Shown here: in pieces, positions 61,584 to 64,000 of the stretch
Layout: each line of letters opens with the position of its first letter
Numbering within the stretch: the stretch's first letter is position 1
Assembly: GCF_019049625.1 (NCBI RefSeq)
Contig: NZ_JAFMOY010000129.1
Coordinates: forward strand, 180,139 to 244,138
DNA length: 64,000 bases
Direction: 5' to 3'
From: Rahnella ecdela
Lineage (GTDB): Bacteria; Pseudomonadota; Gammaproteobacteria; Enterobacterales; Enterobacteriaceae
Position numbers and translations under genes: made by a program
Notes under the pieces: generated by a model
What the model was told of the DNA's origin: nothing
Database searches by the model: none
Seen by the model: only the letters and a program-made list of their open reading frames with translations

Positions 61584-63247
61584 AGGCGCGTCGCGGCTCT
61601 CTCATTTTGCTGGCGTTATCTTTAGCTTTCCCGTTCAGCCTGTTTGCCGCCGAAGGGATCGCAGGAGAAGTCAAACGCCAGCCTCTTAATATTGAAGCGA
61701 TTATAATGTTCGTGCTGTTTGTCGGTGCGACGTTATATATCACCTACTGGGCGGCAAAACGCACCCGCTCTCGTCAGGATTACTATACCGCGGGCGGACG
61801 CATTACCGGCCTGCAAAACGGTATGGCGATTGCTGGTGACTTTATGTCAGCAGCGTCTTTTCTGGGTATCTCTGCGTTGGTTTACACCTCCGGATACGAT
61901 GGGCTGATCTACTCTATTGGATTCCTGATTGGCTGGCCGATTATTCTTTTCCTCATTGCCGAGCGTTTGCGAAACCTGGGGAAATATACCTTTGCCGATG
62001 TGGCGTCTTACCGTCTGAAGCAGAAACCGATCCGATTGCTTTCAGCCTGTGGTTCACTGGTAGTAGTCGCGTTATATCTGATTGCACAGATGGTTGGCGC
62101 GGGTAAGCTGATCCAGCTGCTTTTTGGTCTTAACTACCATGTGGCTGTGATCTTAGTCGGTATCCTGATGGTGCTCTATGTGTTGTTTGGCGGGATGCTG
62201 GCGACAACGTGGGTGCAAATCATCAAAGCGATTCTGCTGCTGGCGGGTGCGACATTCATGGCGATTATGGTCATGAGGTCTGTCGGCTTCAACTTCAACA
62301 CGCTCTTTACTCAGGCCGTCGCGGTACACTCTAAAGGGATTGCGATCATGAGTCCGGGAGGACTGGTTTCAGACCCGATATCCGCGTTGTCTCTGGGGCT
62401 TGCGCTAATGTTCGGTACTGCCGGTTTACCGCATATCCTGATGCGATTCTTCACGGTAAACGATGCAAAAGAAGCCCGCAAAAGCGTGTTTTATGCCACC
62501 GGTTTTATTGGTTACTTCTATATACTGACCTTCATTATCGGTTTCGGTGCTATCGTTCTTGTCAGTGCAAATCCTGCCTTTAAAGATGCCAGCGGTGTAT
62601 TGCTTGGTGGCAATAATATGGCTGCAGTCCATCTGGCTGATGCGGTCGGAGGGAGCTTCTTCCTCGGTTTCATCTCTGCTGTCGCCTTCGCCACTATTCT
62701 TGCCGTTGTTGCAGGTCTGACACTAGCGGGCGCTTCGGCGGTATCTCACGACCTTTACGCCAGTGTCATCAAGGATGGCAAAGCGACTGAACGTGATGAA
62801 CTGCGTGTTTCGAAAATAACGGTCATCATTTTAGGGATTGTGGCGATTGCTCTGGGTATTTTATTTGAAAAACAGAATATTGCGTTCATGGTCGGGTTGG
62901 CTTTCTCCATCGCTGCGAGCTGTAACTTCCCTATTATTCTGCTCTCAATGTACTGGTCAAAACTAACGACGCGCGGAGCAATGATTGGTGGCTGGCTGGG
63001 GTTACTTACGGCAGTCATACTCATGATCCTCGGGCCAACTATCTGGGTTCAGATTTTAGGTCATGGTAAACCGATTTACCCGTATGAATATCCGGCGTTA
63101 TTCTCGATGATTGTCGCCTTCGTGGGCACCTGGTTCTTCTCGATTACAGATAACTCCCTTGAAGGACAGAAGGAAAGGGAACGTTTCTATCCTCAGTTTG
63201 TACGTTCACAAACAGGGATCGGGATCTCTCAAAGCTCTAATCATTGA
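61580..63247 (+). CDS. actP: Cation/acetate symporter ActP
   Basis: Sodium:solute symporter family permease, 555 residues, with a cleavable signal-like N-terminus and about 13 transmembrane helices; takes up acetate and glycolate. The SSF signature region (GVQAT-like [11 protein letters not shown] and the [18 protein letters not shown] stretch) is present. Start overlaps yjcH in ATGA, so the two are coupled. Confidence 0.95.
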   Translation: MKARRGSLILLALSLAFPFSLFAAEGIAGEVKRQPLNIEAIIMFVLFVGATLYITYWAAKRTRSRQDYYTAGGRITGLQNGMAIAGDFMSAASFLGISALVYTSGYDGLIYSIGFLIGWPIILFLIAERLRNLGKYTFADVASYRLKQKPIRLLSACGSLVVVALYLIAQMVGAGKLIQLLFGLNYHVAVILVGILMVLYVLFGGMLATTWVQIIKAILLLAGATFMAIMVMRSVGFNFNTLFTQAVAVHSKGIAIMSPGGLVSDPISALSLGLALMFGTAGLPHILMRFFTVNDAKEARKSVFYATGFIGYFYILTFIIGFGAIVLVSANPAFKDASGVLLGGNNMAAVHLADAVGGSFFLGFISAVAFATILAVVAGLTLAGASAVSHDLYASVIKDGKATERDELRVSKITVIILGIVAIALGILFEKQNIAFMVGLAFSIAASCNFPIILLSMYWSKLTTRGAMIGGWLGLLTAVILMILGPTIWVQILGHGKPIYPYEYPALFSMIVAFVGTWFFSITDNSLEGQKERERFYPQFVRSQTGIGISQSSNH

Positions 63248-63267
63248 TTGTTCTGGTTTCAGAAACG

Positions 63268-63303
63268 CAAAAGGCCATCCCTGAGGATGGCCTTTTGTTT
63301 TGA
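63268..63303 (+). terminator. Terminator of acs-yjcH-actP
   Basis: CAAAAGGCCATCC / GGATGGCCTTTTG, 13-bp perfect stem, CTGA loop, followed by TTTTGAT. Confidence 0.92.
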
Positions 63304-63340
63304 TATTCAGTCTATAATCGCAGATCTAATGAAAACACAA

Positions 63341-63379
63341 AAGACAAAAGCCCTGCACATTGTGCAGGGCTTTTGTCTT
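63341..63379 (-). terminator. rRNA operon terminator
   Basis: A 19-bp perfect inverted repeat (AAGACAAAAGCCCTGCACA / TGTGCAGGGCTTTTGTCTT) with a one-base centre, just after the distal 5S gene on the minus strand, followed by TTGTGTTTTC. Confidence 0.92.
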
Positions 63380-63384
63380 ATTTG

Positions 63385-63504
63385 ATGCCTGGCAGTTCCC
63401 TACTCTCGCATGGGGAGACCCCACACTACCATCGGCGCTACGGCGTTTCACTTCTGAGTTCGGCATGGGGTCAGGTGGGACCACCGCGCTAGTGCCGCCA
63501 GGCA
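63385..63504 (-). rRNA. rrf: 5S ribosomal RNA, distal copy
   Basis: 120 bases, full length, matching the enterobacterial 5S sequence. Differs from the proximal copy by one base near the 5' end (C instead of G at the 13th position on the RNA strand). Confidence 0.97.
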
Positions 63505-63538
63505 AATTCTGTAATTTACCGAACTCAACGCTTATTAC

Positions 63539-63614
63539 TGGTGCTGATACCCAGAGTCGAACTGGGGACCTCACCCTTACCAAGGGTGCGCTCTACCAAC
63601 TGAGCCATATCAGC
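63539..63614 (-). tRNA. thrV: tRNA-Thr(GGT)
   Basis: 76 bases with encoded CCA; acceptor GCTGATA / TATCAGC, anticodon loop TTGGTAA (anticodon GGT). Between two 5S genes, as in E. coli rrnD. Confidence 0.97.
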
Positions 63615-63662
63615 AAACTTATTCTTTTAACAGCTCGCTTGAAAGCAAGCTTTACTAATTTG

Positions 63663-63782
63663 ATGCCTGGCAGTTCCCTACTCTCGCATGGGGAGACCCC
63701 ACACTACCATCGGCGCTACGGCGTTTCACTTCTGAGTTCGGCATGGGGTCAGGTGGGACCACCGCGCTACTGCCGCCAGGCA
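63663..63782 (-). rRNA. rrf: 5S ribosomal RNA, proximal copy
   Basis: 120 bases, full length; first 5S after the 23S gene in the direction of transcription. Confidence 0.97.
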
Positions 63783-63898
63783 AATTCTGTTTCATTCATA
63801 CCGTATCCAGCATCTCTGCCTATACCATACGAACCAATCTCGGAACATTCAGCTGAAAATCAAATCACAGAGCCACTCTAAAACACCTTTGGTGTTGT

Positions 63899-64000
63899 AA
63901 GGTTAAGCCTCTCGGGTCATTAGTACTGGTTAGCTCAATGCATCGCTGCACTTACACACCCAGCCTATCAACGTCTTAGTCTTAAACGTCCCTTCAGGTG
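63899..64000 (-). rRNA. rrl: 23S ribosomal RNA, 3' end (partial)
   Basis: The last about 102 bases of 23S rRNA (ending GGCTTAACCTT on the RNA strand), cut by the window edge. A short hairpin AACACC / GGTGTT (63881-63896) lies in the spacer to 5S, in the processing region. Confidence 0.95.

Noticed and set aside
63360..63881. Long open frame over the rRNA end
   Set aside because: It is a translation of 5S and tRNA-Thr genes.

Overview
The window is chromosomal DNA of a gammaproteobacterium of the order Enterobacterales. Almost every core gene has a close Escherichia coli counterpart in nearly the same order. The sequence best fits Yersiniaceae, perhaps Rahnella or Ewingella; that rank is an inference from gene content (AmiB with two LysM domains, an 8-oxoguanine deaminase with a purine permease beside epmA, no ampC or cutA at their E. 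coli positions) and not from a phylogeny. No gene is clearly broken and no transposase, integrase, prophage or CRISPR array is visible.

Layout. 1-129: promoter and leader of a leftward gene outside the window, probably rpsF. 0.1-5.2 kb: esterase yjfP, a Cache-domain chemoreceptor with a perfect FNR box, lipoprotein bsmA, and aidB. 5.3-10.7 kb, leftward: purA, nsrR-rnr-rlmB. 10.8-22 kb, leftward: yjeT, hflC, hflK, hflX, hfq, miaA, mutL, amiB, tsaE, nnr, the classic RNA-modification, repair and envelope superoperon. queG diverges from nnr with overlapping start codons. 23.1-23.8 kb: an AT-rich gap with two perfect DnaA boxes flanking a perfect IHF site, then three identical tRNA-Gly(GCC) genes; this is the position of the E. 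coli DnaA-titration locus datA. 24-30.3 kb: orn, rsgA, psd, mscM. 30.4-33.2 kb: accessory purine-salvage pair. 33.5-41.4 kb: epmA, frdABCD, blc, ecnB, ecnA, efp, epmB and a yjeI-like lipoprotein. 41.6-50.2 kb: groSL, fxsA, aspA, dcuA, dsbD, yjdC.

50.3-58.8 kb is the accessory part. It opens with tRNA-Phe, whose 3' end and terminator are repeated as a 55-bp perfect direct repeat around a run of four hairpins. It continues with an MccF-type immunity peptidase homologue, an AT-rich ToxR/CadC-like regulator overlapping a FidL-like membrane partner, and a leftward chaperone-usher fimbrial operon ending in a small XRE-type regulator. 59.2-63.3 kb holds the acetate module acs-yjcH-actP. The right end is the 3' part of a leftward rRNA operon: 23S end, 5S, tRNA-Thr(GGT), second 5S, terminator.

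Functional themes: an anaerobic block (FNR-type sites at the chemoreceptor and frd; aspA and dcuA supply and exchange fumarate and succinate for FrdABCD); translation-factor modification (epmA, efp and epmB within 7.5 kb); stress and RNA control (hfq, rnr, orn, groSL with a textbook sigma-32 promoter, sigma-S-like -10 elements at blc, ecnB and acs). The most notable observations are the datA-like site, the tRNA-Phe repeat cassette, the regulator pair with its fimbrial operon, and the unusual leaders of dcuA, frd and orn.
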